NCBI GenBank assembly: GCA_900108205.1
Contig: FNUU01000001.1
Span: forward strand, 668,673-732,672
From: Eubacterium ruminantium
GTDB lineage: Bacteria; Bacillota; Clostridia; Lachnospirales; Lachnospiraceae
Length of the DNA: 64,000 bases
Reading direction: 5' to 3'
Made by a program: the position numbers and the translations under genes. Below, one piece after another: positions 54,676 to 63,547 of the stretch. Each line of letters begins with the position of its first letter. Positions within the stretch are counted from its first letter, which is position 1. The notes under the pieces were generated by a model. That model made no database searches, was not told where the DNA came from, and was given only the letters and a program-made list of their open reading frames with translations.

Positions 54676-54736
54676 AAAAAAGAAACACGGACAGATGTAT
54701 CTCTTATATGAGTACCATCTATCCGTGTTTCTTTTT
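54676..54736. terminator. Bidirectional terminator between convergent genes
   Basis: Long stem AAAAAGAAACACGGACAGATG with CATCTATCCGTGTTTCTTTTT (one mismatch), T-tracts on both strands. It separates the ABC-F gene from the zinc-ribbon repeat protein gene. Confidence 0.85.
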
Positions 54737-54739
54737 CAC

Positions 54740-54795
54740 ATATTGAGAAGCAAATACCGCATCTCATAACCCTGCAGGCCTGACGTCCTTCAGTA
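54740..54795 (-). repeat. Repeat family B, diverged copy
   Basis: Minus strand GCAGGGTTATGAGATGCGG and TTTGCTTCTCAA match the copies at 10883 and 57725; the TTACCGGAGG half has decayed to GAAGGACGTCAGG. It lies 2 bp after the stop of the zinc-ribbon repeat protein. Confidence 0.55.
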
Positions 54796-54797
54796 TA

Positions 54798-56453
54798 TTA
54801 TTTATCTGCCTTTTCTTCTGTTTTCTCTTCAGTGTTTTCGTCGATACCGCTGACTACTTTGCCTTTTTCTACTTCATATTCTTTTCCGTCAACAGTAACT
54901 GTTCCGGAAAACTTTGTGGCAACTCGTCCGGCTTTGCAGTACCAATAACCGTCTTTATTCTTGCCGATGGCATCAACCTTTTCAATCTTACCATCTTTAA
55001 CATACCATAATACGCCGTCATCATCCTTGGCAACAGTATCTGTAAATAAAACCTTGCCCTTACGAACCAGCCATTTGCCTTCAACATTATTTACCTTGCC
55101 ATTGAAGAAACCGTTACGTTTTTCACTTACGACACCCTTAACAACAAAGTACCAGTCATCATCCAGCTGAGAGAAGCCTGTAAAGCCTTCATCCTTAAGA
55201 CCGCCCTGAACCTGATACAGTATCTTATTCTTCTCGTATCTGATCAGACCCTTGGCATCCTTGCTGCCAAATGGATAAATCTCTATATCATCTTCCTTGA
55301 TTTCTTTTGTTCCCTTTTCATCAGCATAATATTTCTTATCTGCCTCTGAATACCAGTATTCAATATTACCGGCCTTTGTAAGAGTAGTTTCTACTGCTTC
55401 CACATGTGTAAGCGCTGCTGCAGGCTTCTCGGTAGTTGCCTCTGTAGCCTTTTCTGTGGTTGTTTTTGTAGTACTTTCGGTAGTTGTATTTGAAGCTACC
55501 TGGGTTGTTTTTTCATCCTTATCCTTCTTGGAACCGCCACCAACGATAAATATTATTACAACAATTGCTGCTATTACAGCGGTAGCGATTGCTCCAATAA
55601 TGATATTCTTTTTATTATTATTAGGATTTGCACCTGTAAGTTCTTCAAGTGTCATATCCTTCATATTATTCTTGGCTTTTGCTTCTTCTATTTTTTTCTT
55701 GATCTCTTCAGCTGCAGCTGCATTTGCAGGATCTGAAGCATTATATCCAAAATTTCCTGAAACCGAACGCATAGACTGATTTGAACCATTTAACGGGCCA
55801 GAACCTGAAATCGGGCCATTGCCTGCCAGTGAGCCTGAACCTGAAACCGGGCCACTTCCTGCCAATGGACCTGAGCCATTAAGCGGGCCTGAACCTGAAA
55901 CCGGGCCACTTCCTGCCAGCGGACCTGAGCCATTAAGCGGTCCTGAACCAGCAACCGGGCCATTTCCTGCCAGCGGACCTGAACCTGTAACCGGGCCACT
56001 TCCTGCCAGCGGACCTGAACCATTAAGCGGCACATTTCCAAAACCGTTCTGATTATGAGCCATATTTGCCGTTTCCAGACTGACTGTCTGGATATCGTCA
56101 TTATCAGCTGCTACCGGCTGACTCGGTGGATAAGGCATGGCATTTACATTTCTGAAGCCATTCTCAGTAACAAAGCTCTCCGGAATATAAGAAGATTTGA
56201 GATTGATCGTCTCCTCTTCATCAAGTGCAATATTTGCATCCATGTTACCGTTTGCGAAACCATTACTGTTTACATTGTAACCATTAAAGTTTACCGGTCT
56301 GTTCTGATACTGCTGATATCCGGTTCTGTCATTATCATTGTTTGACTTTGATGAATCATTAAACTGTGGCATAAACTTCTTATTGTTAAAACCACATCTG
56401 TCGCAGATATACTCGCCTTCTTTGATCTTATTCCCACATTTTACACAAAACAT
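54798..56453 (-). CDS. Zinc-ribbon, membrane-anchored protein with Gly-Ser-Gly-Pro repeats and KGK-type repeats
   Basis: 551 residues. Residues 3-20 form a zinc ribbon (CVKC...CDRC). An Asn-rich linker leads to a hexapeptide tract at 144-225 alternating GSGPLA, GSGPVS and GSGPLN. A charged helix (about 245-265) precedes one membrane helix (283-304). The outside part has a Thr/Glu-rich stalk (TTESTTKTTTEKATEATTEK) and repeats like DGVLWYVKDGKIEKV, GYWYCKAGRV and GKWLVRKGKVLF, similar to choline- or cell-wall-binding type repeats. The extracellular part is paralogous to the next gene (56492-57697). The function is unknown; it may sense or bind envelope polymers and signal through the cytoplasmic ribbon. 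Confidence 0.8.
   Translation of the reverse strand: MFCVKCGNKIKEGEYICDRCGFNNKKFMPQFNDSSKSNNDNDRTGYQQYQNRPVNFNGYNVNSNGFANGNMDANIALDEEETINLKSSYIPESFVTENGFRNVNAMPYPPSQPVAADNDDIQTVSLETANMAHNQNGFGNVPLNGSGPLAGSGPVTGSGPLAGNGPVAGSGPLNGSGPLAGSGPVSGSGPLNGSGPLAGSGPVSGSGSLAGNGPISGSGPLNGSNQSMRSVSGNFGYNASDPANAAAAEEIKKKIEEAKAKNNMKDMTLEELTGANPNNNKKNIIIGAIATAVIAAIVVIIFIVGGGSKKDKDEKTTQVASNTTTESTTKTTTEKATEATTEKPAAALTHVEAVETTLTKAGNIEYWYSEADKKYYADEKGTKEIKEDDIEIYPFGSKDAKGLIRYEKNKILYQVQGGLKDEGFTGFSQLDDDWYFVVKGVVSEKRNGFFNGKVNNVEGKWLVRKGKVLFTDTVAKDDDGVLWYVKDGKIEKVDAIGKNKDGYWYCKAGRVATKFSGTVTVDGKEYEVEKGKVVSGIDENTEEKTEEKADK
55779..56024 (-). repeat. 18-bp tandem repeat tract inside the zinc-ribbon protein gene
   Basis: About 13-14 imperfect 18-bp units encoding GSG-P-(L/V)-(A/S/N)-type hexapeptides, with a higher-order period of about 54 bp. 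All units keep the frame. Copy number could change by slippage without breaking the gene. Confidence 0.9.
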
Positions 56454-56491
56454 ATCATCACCTCTGAAAAACTAATATAATACAATAAATA

Positions 56492-57697
56492 CTACTCACT
56501 TACTGCTTCAGAAGATTCAGAAGACTCACTTGTTGTATCGTCTTCTCCTACCATATTGATAGCTGCTGTTCTAAGTGCATTTCCAAACATCTTTGAAAGA
56601 TCGGTCTCATCACCGCTCTTTTTGATAGCATTATAAACAAAATCATATGCGTCTTCGTCTATCGGATTGGTACCATCCTCACCGCCATAAACCCATGTAT
56701 AATGCTCAAATACAACATAAACCATAAGTACACCCTTCTCATCTCCAAAGGTTTCCTTATGCAGTTTCTCAAGATAATCATCAATGGATTCACTTGGAAG
56801 TACTTCCAGTATCATAAGATAAGGTCTGATTCCCGTCTTCTTATAATAGTAGCTAAAGCCATCGATAATATCCTTCTCATTTGTTGAATTTATAAAGAAC
56901 TCACTGCTGTTTCCTTTGTCAAGGTAATAATCAGACAGTCCCGAATCATAATTCTGCTTCTTCTTGGAATGTGTTACTCTTCCTTCTTTAACGGTATAAA
57001 CTATACCTTCCTTCTCATACTTTCCGCTAAAGCTGTAATCAACCTTACCGTCAACTATGTACCACTTGCCTTCTTCATTTTCACCGATCGTATTGGTGAA
57101 TTCAACCTTACCATTCTTGATATACCACCATCCATTTTCATTTCTGGCAACTGTATCAACGAATTCAACCTTGCCGTTTACTACATTCCACCATGCATCT
57201 TCGCCATATACTTCGCCTCTGATAACACTGGTAATGCTTGTATCAACCTTACCCTCAGACACATAATACCAATCAGAGATCAGTTTTGCAAAACCTGAAT
57301 ATGAAGGATCGCAAACGCCATTTTTCACATAATAAAGCTTCTTATCGTCACCATATTCATATAAACCATTTGCATCCTTATCAAAAACATAAGATTCAAC
57401 TTCATCAGCAGAAAGTTCCTTCTTGGCATCTTCATCTGCATAATACTTTCCGCAGTCTGTACAGAAATAGCATGATATTGAGCCCTTCTCATAGATTGTT
57501 GCATCCCTCGCTTCTATATGAATAAGCTTGTGCGATTCTGCACTGTCGTCGCCTTTTTTATTCTTATTGATTATGACCAGAATAACTACTATTATAGCTG
57601 CGACCAGGACAACAGCTGCTATTATCATCCCAATAGAGAGTCCCGACCCTGACTTTTGTTTACTATTCTTTTCGTTCTTCGTATCTTTATTTTCCAA
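56492..57697 (-). CDS. Membrane-anchored repeat protein, paralog of the zinc-ribbon protein
   Basis: 401 residues from a TTG at 57697 with GGAAGGAAAG upstream. A short cytoplasmic tail, one helix (about 20-44), then an extracellular part. It shares with the neighbour the CGKYYADEDAKKEL / KKYYADEKGTKEI block and KGK-like repeats (GWWYIKNGKVEFTNT, GKWYIVDGKVDY). The C-terminal 140 residues (DIIDGFSYYYKKTGIRPYL, EKGVLMVYVVFEHY) resemble a TPM-type domain. It lacks the zinc ribbon and the Gly-Ser repeats. Gene duplication with domain swapping is likely. The two genes are 38 bp apart and probably cotranscribed; repeat family B forms part of the leader. Confidence 0.8.
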   Translation of the reverse strand: MENKDTKNEKNSKQKSGSGLSIGMIIAAVVLVAAIIVVILVIINKNKKGDDSAESHKLIHIEARDATIYEKGSISCYFCTDCGKYYADEDAKKELSADEVESYVFDKDANGLYEYGDDKKLYYVKNGVCDPSYSGFAKLISDWYYVSEGKVDTSITSVIRGEVYGEDAWWNVVNGKVEFVDTVARNENGWWYIKNGKVEFTNTIGENEEGKWYIVDGKVDYSFSGKYEKEGIVYTVKEGRVTHSKKKQNYDSGLSDYYLDKGNSSEFFINSTNEKDIIDGFSYYYKKTGIRPYLMILEVLPSESIDDYLEKLHKETFGDEKGVLMVYVVFEHYTWVYGGEDGTNPIDEDAYDFVYNAIKKSGDETDLSKMFGNALRTAAINMVGEDDTTSESSESSEAVSE

Positions 57698-57724
57698 TGT
57701 TTTTCTTTCCTTCCAATATTATTA

Positions 57725-57826
57725 ATTATGAGAAGCAAAACCCGCATCTCATAATCCTGCGGGGCTTAAGCCCCTCCGGTAACATATCAAGAAAAACAAA
57801 TACTCGTTTCACTCGTGCTTGTTTTT
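57725..57826 (-). repeat. Repeat family B, longest copy
   Basis: Minus strand order: AAAAACAAG..CGAGTGAAACGAG..TTTGTTTTTC hairpin (57792-57826, terminator-like and probably ending radA), TGATATGTTACCGGAGG, GGGGCTTAAGCCCC palindrome, GCAGGATTATGAGATGCGG and TTTTGCTTCTCATAA. Stems CCGCA/TGCGG and ATGAGA/TCTCAT overlap and could alternate. Placed between radA and the repeat protein gene. Confidence 0.7.
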
Positions 57827-57946
57827 CTTCCGATAAGTTACATCATCAGGATGTCAGGAGTGATCCGGACACCATATGATTCAAACAGCAAAAGCTGTTT
57901 CTGATAAACTATAACATGAACCATGTTTACAGTCAAGAAACAGAGC

Positions 57947-59317
57947 CTATCTTATAAGGCTTAAGGCTTCATTTACTGTAGACACAGGGTATATTTTAAT
58001 ATTCAGATTCATCATTTTATCTTTATCATAGTTGGATGCAGGGATAATACATGAAGAAAATCCCATCTTCTCAGCTTCACTGATCCTCTGCATAATATTT
58101 CTTATTCCTCTTACTTCTCCTGCAAGTCCAAGTTCCCCTATGATACAGCAGCCTTCATCTAAGGCTCTGTTTCTCAGGCTGGATGCGATGGCCAGCGCTA
58201 TTCCAAGATCCGCAGAAGGATCGCTCAGCTTTAATCCGCCCGCAATATTTACATAACAGTCCGAACCGGCAAGGTCCATTCCTGCCCTTTTCTCAAGCAC
58301 AGCCATGAGAAGATTCACTCTGTTATAATCTACACCAACCGCAGTTCTCCTTGCCATATTAAAGTTCGAGTTACATACCAGCGCCTGTATCTCCAGCATA
58401 ATTGCCCTCGTTCCCTCTATAGAGCAGACCACCACTGACCCCGGTGCATTAAGAGGTCTTCCGTTAAGAAACATTTTCGAAGGATTATTTACCTCTTCAA
58501 GGCCCTTATCTGTCATATTAAATACGCCAATCTCATTTGTAGAACCAAATCTGTTTTTTACAGCCCTGAGCAGCCTGAAACCGGCATTTCCGTCACCTTC
58601 AAAATACAGCACACTGTCAACCATGTGTTCCAGAGTTCTCGGTCCCGCCACCATGCCTTCCTTTGTGACATGTCCGATGATAAATATTGCTGTATTCATC
58701 CTCTTGGACATTTGAAGAAGCCTCGAAGTAACTTCTCTTACCTGAGTTACTGTTCCCGGTGCATTATCCACTTCCGCAGCAGCCATGGTCTGTATAGAAT
58801 CGATTATCAGCACCTCTGCTCCGGTATTCTCCAGAGAGGCAGCAATATTGTCCAGGTCATTATCACTTTGCAGAAGAAGCTTGTCACTTTTGGCGCCCAG
58901 CCTTTCTCCGCGCATTTTTATCTGTGTAAGTGACTCTTCTCCGGAAACATACAGAACAGCCGTGCCATTATCAGAAAGATTTCTGCACATCTGAAGCAAA
59001 AGAGTAGATTTTCCTATCCCGGGGTCACCTCCCACAAGTATAAGAGACCCTTTTACTATTCCTCCGCCAAGGACCCTGTCCAATTCGCAAATTCCTGTTT
59101 TAATTCGGACCTCCTCAGTTATCTCTACCTTATTGATTGCTGTTGGTCTTGGTCTTTCCTTATACTGTATGCCTGAAGACACTGTTCCCGTTTTCCTGGC
59201 AACTGTTTTTTCCTCGACGAAGGTATTCCATTTTTTACAGCCGGGGCACTGTCCCATCCATTTTGAAGCTTCAAATCCACATTCACTGCAGAAAAATACT
59301 GTCTTTTCCTTAACCAA
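57947..59317 (-). CDS. radA: DNA repair protein RadA (Sms)
   Basis: 456 residues, start TTG at 59317 with GAGG 8 nt upstream. N-terminal zinc finger (C10, C13, C24, C27), RecA-like core with Walker A GGDPGIGKSTLLLQM, Walker B EVLIIDSIQT, the RadA-specific KNRFGSTNEIGVF motif, and a Lon-like C-terminal domain (GVDYNRVNLLMAVLEKRAG, SADLGIALAIASSLR, GELGLAGEVRGIRN). A helicase-like branch-migration ATPase in recombination. It is the second gene after no clear partner; its terminator is supplied by repeat family B. Confidence 0.97.
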   Translation of the reverse strand: MVKEKTVFFCSECGFEASKWMGQCPGCKKWNTFVEEKTVARKTGTVSSGIQYKERPRPTAINKVEITEEVRIKTGICELDRVLGGGIVKGSLILVGGDPGIGKSTLLLQMCRNLSDNGTAVLYVSGEESLTQIKMRGERLGAKSDKLLLQSDNDLDNIAASLENTGAEVLIIDSIQTMAAAEVDNAPGTVTQVREVTSRLLQMSKRMNTAIFIIGHVTKEGMVAGPRTLEHMVDSVLYFEGDGNAGFRLLRAVKNRFGSTNEIGVFNMTDKGLEEVNNPSKMFLNGRPLNAPGSVVVCSIEGTRAIMLEIQALVCNSNFNMARRTAVGVDYNRVNLLMAVLEKRAGMDLAGSDCYVNIAGGLKLSDPSADLGIALAIASSLRNRALDEGCCIIGELGLAGEVRGIRNIMQRISEAEKMGFSSCIIPASNYDKDKMMNLNIKIYPVSTVNEALSLIR

Positions 59318-59441
59318 TTATAAAACCTCTCTCATATATCTATCAGCAAACAAAAAAATGATATATGCAACCATGCAGATACCATCTTAGTCTTTATCAC
59401 ACCGCTCCGGAATGCCTCCGGAGCGGGTCTGTAGATTATTA

Positions 59442-59855
59442 TTACATCTTTTCGATAGCTACATTTACCTGATCGTTTTCCTCAAGCTCAACGCTGATGC
59501 TGAGCTTTCCGCCAAGATTTGTCTTCATCTTTCCAACATACACCTCATCCACATGAACCTTATATTCCTTCTCAGGCTCAAGCTCAAGCGTGATCTGTGC
59601 ATCCTTATCTCCCTCAACCGAGAAAAGAATCTTCTTATCTGTTGCGCGGAAATCATGTACCGCTGTTCCCGGTACTGATTCGTAAACAAAAGCTCCGTTT
59701 CTCTCAAGTTTGGTTATCTCATTAAAAGTTTTTATCTTATAACTGTCACCATTATATTTAAATCCATCCTGTTTGGTCTTTTCCTGAAGTTCATAATTAC
59801 CAAAGCTAAGTGCCCCATTTTCTTCTTCACGTATTAATTCGCTTATTACTGCCAC
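59442..59855 (-). CDS. Conserved small Lachnospiraceae protein (sometimes annotated endosialidase beta chain)
   Basis: 137 residues from a GTG at 59855 with AGGAGG 8 nt upstream; an ATG 30 bp earlier overlaps that site. MAVISELIREEENGALSFGN start, then KTFNEITKLERNGAFVYESV and VGKMKTNLGGKLSISVEL. A beta-rich, acidic, soluble protein. From memory, close relatives are widespread single genes in Lachnospiraceae and carry the doubtful label endosialidase. I see no sialidase motif (no Asp-box), so the enzymatic name should not be trusted. It is monocistronic, upstream of radA. Confidence 0.78.
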   Translation of the reverse strand: MAVISELIREEENGALSFGNYELQEKTKQDGFKYNGDSYKIKTFNEITKLERNGAFVYESVPGTAVHDFRATDKKILFSVEGDKDAQITLELEPEKEYKVHVDEVYVGKMKTNLGGKLSISVELEENDQVNVAIEKM

Positions 59856-60013
59856 CTTCTTAAACCTCCTGTGATAACTTTGCATTAGGACATCTCATCC
59901 GAAATGCTTTTATGAATACATTATATTATAAACAGTGTTTTTTTTCTACAAAAATAAGGTGAATTTTTTATAAATTTTTTCATAATACCGGCACTATTTT
60001 TATAAGAAAAAAC

Positions 60014-60043
60014 TTGCACTGATGCTTTATCACAAGTTATACT
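60014..60043 (+). promoter_or_regulatory. Promoter of the esterase-like hydrolase
   Basis: TTGCAC (60014-60019), 18-bp spacer, TATACT (60038-60043). Confidence 0.5.
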
Positions 60044-60108
60044 ATAACGATAAAGGATGCTGGTTTTAACGCCTGTCATCCACATTAAAAATATTAGAGG
60101 ATTAAAAA

Positions 60109-61083
60109 ATGAACTACAAAACAATCACCCTCTCTGAGGAAAGAAATGTTACGCTTACCACATATCTTATCGAAGGATATCCTGAATATCAGCCGGCTAT
60201 CAACCGTCCTCTTATTCTCATATGTCCCGGCGGAGGATATTCACATCTTTCCAGGAGAGAAGCTGAACCTATAGCTCTGCGCTATTTGAATGCAGGATTT
60301 CACGCAGCAGTTCTTCTCTACGGTATACAGGAGCACGCTGTTGCTCCCGGTCCGCTCCGCGATATAGCAGGTGCTGTTGCTTATTTAAGAAAGAACCGTG
60401 AAGCTTTCCATATTGATAATGATCAGATTTATGTATGCGGCTTTTCAGCAGGTGCACATGTAGCCTGTCAGCTGGGGGTTTTCTGGAACAACAAGGACCT
60501 TCTTCCGGAATACAGTAACGATTTTTCCATTATTAAGCCAAATGGCATGATACTCGGCTATCCGGTTATCGATCTGCACGCTTCCGCTACTCATCTTGAT
60601 ATAGGAATCCAGCCGGGCGTAAAGCCTTCTGAAGTCATTTTCGATCAGAAGCATCCAAAAATGCCGGCGGAAGAAATGATAGTTTTCGACCCTGAGGAAG
60701 GCCGCTGCTTTATCAATTTCGAAAAATCTATGAATGCGTATATTTTTGACGGAGAATATACACCTGAGCAGGAAGATTTTTACAGTCTTCAGAATCAGGT
60801 AACTCCCGACACGGCCCCTGCCTTTATCTGGCACGCCGATGGTGACGGATTGATTGATCCGTCAAACTCATTATGTCTTGCATCAGCGCTTCATAAGAAT
60901 AAGGTTCCTGTTGAACTTCATATATTTGCCGGCGGCGGACATGGTATCGCTCTTGCAGACTATACGACTGCCGGAAATCCATATGACTACTATCCTTATG
61001 CAAAGGAATGGATGAACCTTTCCATCGAATGGATACGTAAAAGAAGCGATCTCGAAAAACAGATACTGGATTCGTTCAACTGA
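60109..61083 (+). CDS. Alpha/beta hydrolase, acetyl-xylan-esterase / BD-FAE-like
   Basis: 324 residues with AGAGG upstream of the ATG. The oxyanion motif LILICPGGGYSHLS, nucleophile Ser113 in VCGFSAGAHVAC, Asp in FIWHADGDGLIDP and His in FAGGGHGIALAD give a complete catalytic set like that of carbohydrate esterases and bifunctional feruloyl/acetyl esterases. There is no signal peptide, so it would act on oligosaccharides already imported. It sits 49 bp upstream of the YesN-type regulator and near a solute-binding protein, fitting a hemicellulose oligosaccharide locus. Confidence 0.85.
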   Translation: MNYKTITLSEERNVTLTTYLIEGYPEYQPAINRPLILICPGGGYSHLSRREAEPIALRYLNAGFHAAVLLYGIQEHAVAPGPLRDIAGAVAYLRKNREAFHIDNDQIYVCGFSAGAHVACQLGVFWNNKDLLPEYSNDFSIIKPNGMILGYPVIDLHASATHLDIGIQPGVKPSEVIFDQKHPKMPAEEMIVFDPEEGRCFINFEKSMNAYIFDGEYTPEQEDFYSLQNQVTPDTAPAFIWHADGDGLIDPSNSLCLASALHKNKVPVELHIFAGGGHGIALADYTTAGNPYDYYPYAKEWMNLSIEWIRKRSDLEKQILDSFN

Positions 61084-61132
61084 TAAACCGGATAACAACA
61101 TTTTTTCAGATATAGATTAACAGAGGTATAAA

Positions 61133-62719
61133 ATGTATAGTGTATTGATAGCAGATGATGAAAAAATAATACGAATGGGGCTTTGCAGTATTATAGACTG
61201 GAACAGCGCCGGTTTTAACATTATCGGAGAAGCCGCTAATGGAAGTGAAGCCCTTGAATTCATCAAGAATAATAATCCTGATGTAGTCATGATCGATATC
61301 AGGATGCCTAAGCTCCAGGGGCTTGATGCTCTGAAACAAGCCCGTGAAGAAGGTTTCACCGGCAAAGTCATAGTTCTTTCGGGATATTCTGATTTTGAAT
61401 ATGCCAGAACCGCCATGCGCTTCAATACTGTTGCTTATCTCACAAAGCCTGTGGATACAGATGAACTTCTGTCAGTTCTGTCGAAGATCAAAACAGATCT
61501 TGATCAGGAAAGACAGCAGGAAGAAAATCACAGTTCTTTCATGTCAAAGGCCAGAAAAACTCTTCTCAGAAGCTTCCTGACCGGGGAACTTTCCCTCTCC
61601 GACAACGAAAAGAATGACCTCAACCTGAACCATCCGTCATATCAGGTAATATTCTATGAAAAATACAGCAATAACATTTCCGATATCTCTTATAGCCTCT
61701 CAGATCTTCTCAGAGTTGCAAACCAGAACGAAAGAGAAATTGAGGCCATTGATATTGACGGAAATAATGTAATTCTTCTGAAGGGTAACCACCCGATAGA
61801 AAAACTGAAGCTCCTGCTGGATAAATATTCCAACGAACTTCCACCGGAAAAAAACTCTCAGCTTGATTCTATATTCATTTCCTGCGGAAGCATTGTGAAC
61901 ACTGTAGATGATATTCCTGTATCCTATGCTGAAGCCCTGCAGCTTCTTAAGCACAGATTCTTTTCGGACCAGAACCAGCATACTCTCATTTATCCGGATG
62001 ATCTGAAAAAACTGCCTGACGGAAGTCTGCTTAGTTCTGAAAACACCGGAGATACAGCTACTCTCAGAGAGAATATCATCAACAGCTATACTTCTCTTCT
62101 GGTAAATAATATTCAGGTGTTTAACCGTAATAAAATTGCCGTAATACTTAAAGATCTTCAGGATACACTTTATAACGCACCTTTTACCATAAATGAAGAG
62201 AAAAACCTTCTGGTGGATCTCTATCTCCACATTAAGGAAGAGCTGATACTTCATTATAACCAGTCGGATATTCCATTTATTGCAAACTCTGAGGCTCTCA
62301 GCTTTATCATGGACAGTCTCTATCTCTATGAGATAGTCCTCTTCCTGGCAGAGCAGTTTGATAAGATAATGGAATCCATCGGATATTCTTCAAGAGACAG
62401 TATTATCGACGATGTTATCTACTATATCGGTCATAACTATCAGACAAATATCACTCTTGAAAATATAGCTCCTCTTTTCGGCTATAACAGTTCTTATCTT
62501 GGTAAGATCTTTAACAAAAAAACGGGAGTCAACTTCAATACCTACCTCGACAGCGTCAGAGTAGATAACGCAAAAAACATTCTCATAAATACCAAAAACC
62601 AGGTTTATAAGGTAGCTGAAATGGTGGGATATAAAAATGTCGACTACTTCCATATCAAGTTTAAAAAGCATACCGGAATGAGTCCCGCTGAATTCAGAAA
62701 ACATAACACTGAAGAATAA
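61133..62719 (+). CDS. YesN-type response regulator (receiver plus AraC DNA-binding domain)
   Basis: 528 residues. Receiver domain 1-120 with DDE near the start, phospho-acceptor Asp55 in VVMIDIRMPK and Lys105 in YLTKPVD. A long middle region (about 130-415) of variable sequence is followed by a C-terminal AraC pair of HTHs (YIGHNYQTNITLENIAPLFGYNSSYLGKIF, VYKVAEMVGYKNVDYFHIKFKKHTGMSPAEFR). Such regulators work with a YesM-type kinase and control sugar ABC uptake operons. The kinase is not in the window. YesL and the solute-binding protein downstream on the other strand are the likely targets. Confidence 0.95.
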   Translation: MYSVLIADDEKIIRMGLCSIIDWNSAGFNIIGEAANGSEALEFIKNNNPDVVMIDIRMPKLQGLDALKQAREEGFTGKVIVLSGYSDFEYARTAMRFNTVAYLTKPVDTDELLSVLSKIKTDLDQERQQEENHSSFMSKARKTLLRSFLTGELSLSDNEKNDLNLNHPSYQVIFYEKYSNNISDISYSLSDLLRVANQNEREIEAIDIDGNNVILLKGNHPIEKLKLLLDKYSNELPPEKNSQLDSIFISCGSIVNTVDDIPVSYAEALQLLKHRFFSDQNQHTLIYPDDLKKLPDGSLLSSENTGDTATLRENIINSYTSLLVNNIQVFNRNKIAVILKDLQDTLYNAPFTINEEKNLLVDLYLHIKEELILHYNQSDIPFIANSEALSFIMDSLYLYEIVLFLAEQFDKIMESIGYSSRDSIIDDVIYYIGHNYQTNITLENIAPLFGYNSSYLGKIFNKKTGVNFNTYLDSVRVDNAKNILINTKNQVYKVAEMVGYKNVDYFHIKFKKHTGMSPAEFRKHNTEE

Positions 62720-62749
62720 TTATTATATATAGAAAACGCAGTTTCCTAT

Positions 62750-62791
62750 TAAAAAAATGCTCAGACCACATATCAGGTCCGAGCATTTTTT
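62750..62791. terminator. Bidirectional terminator between yesN-like and yesL-like genes
   Basis: Stem AAAAAAATGCTC..GACC with GGTC..GAGCATTTTTTT, T-tracts on both strands, convergent genes. Confidence 0.88.
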
Positions 62792-62844
62792 TAATTATGT
62801 AACCGTTTAACAGTACATGCAGTAATTATATCCTCATCAGTTTT

Positions 62845-63513
62845 TTATATTTCACTGTTATCATCCGGATTATCATAGGTCTCAACCCCATCCTCTGTAT
62901 TCTGTTTCTCAATCCTTCTGAATACAGGCATCGCAAACATGGAAACCGTCAGTATATACGAAGCAGGTCCGATAATCAATCCTATAAAGATAAGTGTATA
63001 ATTCCAGATAAATGTCACATTCAGTATGACCAGAACTATAAGAAGAAGCACTGTTCTTCCAATATATCTCATGGCGATCCTGAAGGAATTCTGCAGCGTA
63101 TTCTTAAGTGAATTCTGATATCTTGCACATAATGGAAATGCATATACAAAACAACAGAAGAACACTGCTCCGGTAAGGAAGCCCCACATCGGAAGAAGAA
63201 TGGTTGCATCCTTGATCTTATTGAATAATTCAAAATCCAGATAAACTGTATAGGCTGCCACAACCGCCATTATTCCAAGCGGAAATGCAGGTTTAAAATT
63301 CTTTTTATAAGCTTTTATAAACTGCTTAACAACATAACCTTCCTTATTCTCTGCCATCTTAAGTCCCACATCAAAAGCAGCAACAGTGGAAACACCTATT
63401 GTTGTTCCAAGGCCTATGACCGTGCCCACTATCCAGCAGAGATTAAGTAAAAACATATTAGTGAGGGCAGACATGAACTTATATATTGGTCCGTCAATAT
63501 TAAACATTTTCAT
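62845..63513 (-). CDS. YesL-family (DUF624) membrane protein
   Basis: 222 residues, ATG with GGAGAGG 6 nt upstream. About five membrane helices; the starts IDGPIYKFMSALTNMFLLNLCWIVGT and TTIGVSTVAAFDVGLKM are typical of the YesL family encoded beside YesMN and sugar-binding lipoproteins. The polar C terminus is Asp/Asn rich. It follows the solute-binding protein gene by 34 bp and is probably cotranscribed with it. The family's role in uptake or signalling is not established. Confidence 0.9.
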   Translation of the reverse strand: MKMFNIDGPIYKFMSALTNMFLLNLCWIVGTVIGLGTTIGVSTVAAFDVGLKMAENKEGYVVKQFIKAYKKNFKPAFPLGIMAVVAAYTVYLDFELFNKIKDATILLPMWGFLTGAVFFCCFVYAFPLCARYQNSLKNTLQNSFRIAMRYIGRTVLLLIVLVILNVTFIWNYTLIFIGLIIGPASYILTVSMFAMPVFRRIEKQNTEDGVETYDNPDDNSEI

Positions 63514-63547
63514 ATCTGCCCTCTCCTTTATAATATCATTTTATATT

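Noticed and set aside
55779-56024. Possible CRISPR array
   Set aside because: Units are 18 bp, contiguous, without spacers, and keep the reading frame; it is a protein-coding tandem repeat.
55819-56052. Plus-strand frame encoding a Pro-rich repeat peptide
   Set aside because: It is the antisense image of the Gly-Ser-Gly-Pro tandem repeat; periodic DNA stays open in several frames.
57725-57780. c-di-GMP or other known riboswitch in the repeat family B leader
   Set aside because: GGTAAC-like bases are reminiscent, but the conserved GGGCAAACC and GNACGCAAAG blocks of the c-di-GMP-I class are missing and the element also occurs at gene ends.
59402-59426. GC-rich hairpin CCGCTCCGG/CCGGAGCGG as a terminator
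   Set aside because: The stem is perfect and lies 15 bp after the small conserved gene, but no T-tract follows on the minus strand, so I did not list it as a terminator with confidence.
59442-59855. Endosialidase enzyme
   Set aside because: Relatives carry this label, but the protein is far too small and has no Asp-box or catalytic arginine triad.
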